A stretch of DNA of 64,000 bases, taken from contig CM066300.1 of assembly GCA_033807695.1 (NCBI GenBank), forward strand, positions 992,001-1,056,000, in the 5' to 3' direction. Position 1 is the stretch's first letter. Each line of letters begins with the position of its first letter. The notes beneath the pieces are model-generated. The model was not told the DNA's origin. It did no database searches and worked only from the letters and a program-made list of their open reading frames with translations. Positions 61,236 through 64,000 of this stretch are shown piece by piece. Origin of the DNA: Daedaleopsis sinensis. Its lineage: Eukaryota; Basidiomycota; Agaricomycetes; Polyporales; Polyporaceae. The position numbers and the translations under genes were made by a program.

Positions 61236-64000
61236 ATGGCTACACCTGCGGCACCTCCAGCAGAAGAGGGCAAGCTGCTCAGCGAGTCGCTGAGCACCGT
61301 CAAGATCCAGGTCCAGCAGATGAAGCGACATTTGGTCCGTGCACCCAATGGTCTCGTTCTATTGCTAAGTCTCACCGGGTTTGAATCATGCAACAGGAAC
61401 TGGACCAACTGATGGACGCGCTCAAGAGCGCGAGTCTGATGTTAGCTGAACTCCGTACATCTTCACTCTCGCCCAAACAGTACTATGAGCTTTGTGCGTG
61501 TCTTACCCTGCTCCCACCTATGACCGCAACTGACGCGCAGCATAGACATGGCTGTCTTCGACGCCCTTCGTCACTTATCCAACTATCTATACGACGCACA
61601 CGTTCAAAACCGACACCACCTCGCAGACCTCTACGAACTTGTACAATACGCCGGCAATATCGTACCCCGCCTCTACTTGATGATCACCGTCGGCTCTGTC
61701 TACATGTCTATTCCCGATGCACCCGTCAAGGAGGTTATGAAGGACATGCTGGAGATGTCGCGGGGCGTCCTGCATCCTATTAGGGGGTTGTTCCTCCGTC
61801 ACTACCTCAGCGGTCAGACGAGGGATCACCTACCTGTAGGGGATGATGCTGGGTGCGTTGCTTCATTATTGCTTGCATTCATTCTCTCAATTGACGGAGC
61901 ACAGACCGAAGGGCAATCTCCAAGATTCAATAACGTTCGTCCTTACTAACTTTATCGAGATGAACAAGCTTTGGGTGCGTTTGCAACATCAAGGGCACTC
62001 GCGCGACCGCGAGAAGCGTGAGATGGAGCGGCGCGAACTGCGAATCCTCGTCGGTACAAACCTAGTACGGCTCAGCCAGCTCGACGGCGTCGACCTGGAG
62101 ATGTACCAGACCAACATTTTGCCAAGTATCCTCCAGCAAATCGTCGTCTGCAAGGACGTGATCGCGCAGGAGTATCTCATGGAGGTTGTCATCCAGGTAC
62201 GTTGGACCGCCACATGCTCCGCAGCTTGCCGAATCCAACGAAGGGCGATCCCAGGTGTTCACGGACGAGTTCCACCTCTACACGCTCGGCCCCTTCCTGT
62301 CCGCGACGGCGCAACTGCACCCTAAAGTGAACATCAAGCAGATCGTCATCGCGCTCATTGACCGCCTCGCAGCTTATGCAGCGCGCGAATCGGAGAGCGA
62401 GGACCCGGAGGAGACCAAGCGTCAGGAGGAGGCCGCTGCTCGCCGGCTCGCCGAGAAGGTCAAGCAGGCTCGTGGTGCCCGACAGAATGGGAATGGAGCA
62501 ACCTCCCCCACGCCCGCATCCCCACCTACCGCTGCTAATGAATGGGGTTCGCCACCTACGAGCCCGGTGGCGACCGAGAAGCCTGAGCCGCCAGAACCGA
62601 CGACCAACGGGACCGCGGAGGAGGGTGAAGGTGAGAAGGATGGGAAGGGTAAAGAGAAGGAGGAGGAGAAGGAGCCTGTTGAGCAGGAACAGGTTAAGAA
62701 ATTCAGGGGTGTTCCAGAGAACGTGAAGCTGTTCGAGGTGTTCTGGCATCAAGTCGTCGAGCTTATCAAAGTGAGTACTTGCTCCTACGCTGCTTATGTC
62801 TTCCCTTTGACCCTTGGTTCGCACATCAGGCTCGTCCGGACCTGTCAATACAGGACATCACCGCCCTGCTCGTTTCCTTGACTAACTTGTCGCTGAGCTG
62901 CTATCCGGATCGACTAGAATATGTTGATCAAATCCTTGGGTTCGCAGCCGAGAAGATCAAGGAGTTCAGCGACAGGTGAGTATACTCTTTGTCTAATCAT
63001 TGATGAGTACAGTCTCATGTGCGTCACTTTAGTGGCAGTCCTGACCTTCATCACCCCCAAACAATCGCAAACCTCTCCGCACTCCTCCTGGCGCCGATCA
63101 ACTCGTATCAATCCGTGCTCACCCTCCTCGCACTACAACAATACACTGCACTCCTCACCCAGCAGCCATACACCACTCGGAGAACCCTTGCGCATTCGCT
63201 CATTTCTTCCGTGCTCAAGAACGAGACGGTCATCGAGACACCAGAGGATGTCAATGGCATATTGGAGCTCTGCCATGTACTCATACGAGACCAGGCAGAT
63301 GCGGGAACAGGTCCTGGTGCGCACAACCAATCACTCGGCAAGGACCCGAGGAGAGGGCCATACCACCATGAGCGGGAGGAGATGGCTGAGGAGCAAGGCT
63401 GGGTTGCGCGGATGGTCCATCTGTTCCGCAGTGACAATCTAAATGTGCAGTTCGAGGTGCGTGGTTATCGTAGCATCCCAGCTGGTCTTTTCACTGACTG
63501 GACGGCAGATCATGCAAACCGCGCGACGCCATTTCGAGACGGGAGGCGAGCGCATGCGATTCACGTACCCTGCACTCATCACGTCTGCTATCAAGCTGTG
63601 TAGGCGGTACAAGAACCGCGAGCATCTAGAGGACGAGTGGCAGGCGAAGGTCGCCACGATCCTGAAGTTCGTCCGGCAGCTCAACGCGATACTCTCGACC
63701 AACGTCGACGCGCCCGCGATCGCGCTCCGCCTGTATCTCCTTGGCGCGCAGATCGCGGACGAGTGCGGGTTCGAGAACCTGACGTACGACATGTACGTCG
63801 ACGCGTTCAGCGTGTATGAGGAGAGCATATCCGAGAGCCGCGCGCAGCTGCAGGCGATCACCCTGATCATCGGCACGCTCCAGGGCGCGCGGGTGTTCAG
63901 CGAGGACAACTATGACACGCTCATCACGAAGGCGGCGCTTCATGGTGCGAAGCTGCTCAAGAAGCCGCACCAGGCGAGCGCGGTTAACCTCGCGAGTCAT
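61236..64000 (+). CDS. VPS35: VPS35, retromer cargo-recognition subunit (3' end beyond window)
   Basis: The ATG at 61236 opens [20 protein letters not shown], and the protein continues through about ten exons to the window edge, so the gene is truncated by the window only. VPS35 is the helical-solenoid scaffold of retromer, which returns receptors from endosomes to the Golgi. The N-terminal VPS26-binding [10 protein letters not shown] motif is intact, in the block [50 protein letters not shown], the [18 protein letters not shown] segment and the late [20 protein letters not shown] block follow. A fungal acidic and Pro-rich insert (about residues 345-430, TSPTPASPP to KEKEEEKEP) interrupts the solenoid. 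The joins I checked keep the frame open. Confidence 0.93.

Overview
The window looks like nuclear DNA of a basidiomycete fungus, most likely an Agaricomycete and possibly a polypore. The genes are packed on both strands, G+C-rich at third codon positions, and cut by many short introns (mostly 50-70 bp, GT-AG). Protein families typical of mushroom-forming fungi occur (a DUF6534-type seven-helix membrane protein, Gly/Ala-rich and small secreted proteins) alongside core eukaryotic genes. Gene models below were spliced by eye, and most were checked by exon phase.

Layout. 1-13 kb: ISD11 (-) and SPT3 (+) share a 142 bp promoter; then a DUF6534 membrane protein (-), a 2.2 kb gene-poor stretch, a secreted protein with low-complexity arms (-), a SAP30-like Sin3/HDAC subunit (-) with a 1.16 kb intron, and an F-box protein (+). 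13-20 kb: an AGC-like pseudokinase (+) and the MYST acetyltransferase ESA1 (+). 20-28 kb: ribosomal protein eL19 (+), a 2.5 kb non-autonomous DNA transposon with perfect 23 bp inverted ends, and a HAL4/SAT4-type kinase (+). 28-38 kb: VPS4 (+), a small secreted protein (+), a 142-residue unknown (+) and CAND1 (+). 38-48 kb: RPB1 (-) and VPS27 (+), divergent; both have broken reading frames in this sequence. 48-52 kb: a BNI4-like protein (-). 52-61 kb: an amidase (+) and two tandem proline dehydrogenases (-), a small nitrogen-catabolism neighbourhood. 61-64 kb: VPS35 (+), running off the window.

Functional themes. Three genes act in endosomal sorting (VPS4 in ESCRT disassembly, VPS27 in ESCRT-0, VPS35 in retromer). 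Four belong to transcription or chromatin (SPT3 in SAGA, SAP30 in Sin3/HDAC, ESA1 in NuA4, RPB1). They are scattered, so this is ordinary gene order and not an operon-like system.

Most unusual points. RPB1, normally single-copy and essential, carries four apparent frameshifts, one in-frame stop, a damaged zinc site and a changed bridge-helix residue, while CAND1 next to it is intact. VPS27 has one frameshift at its FYVE finger. The transposon has hairpin-rich arms and no transposase. I found no CRISPR array, rRNA, tRNA, or coherent undescribed multi-gene system.
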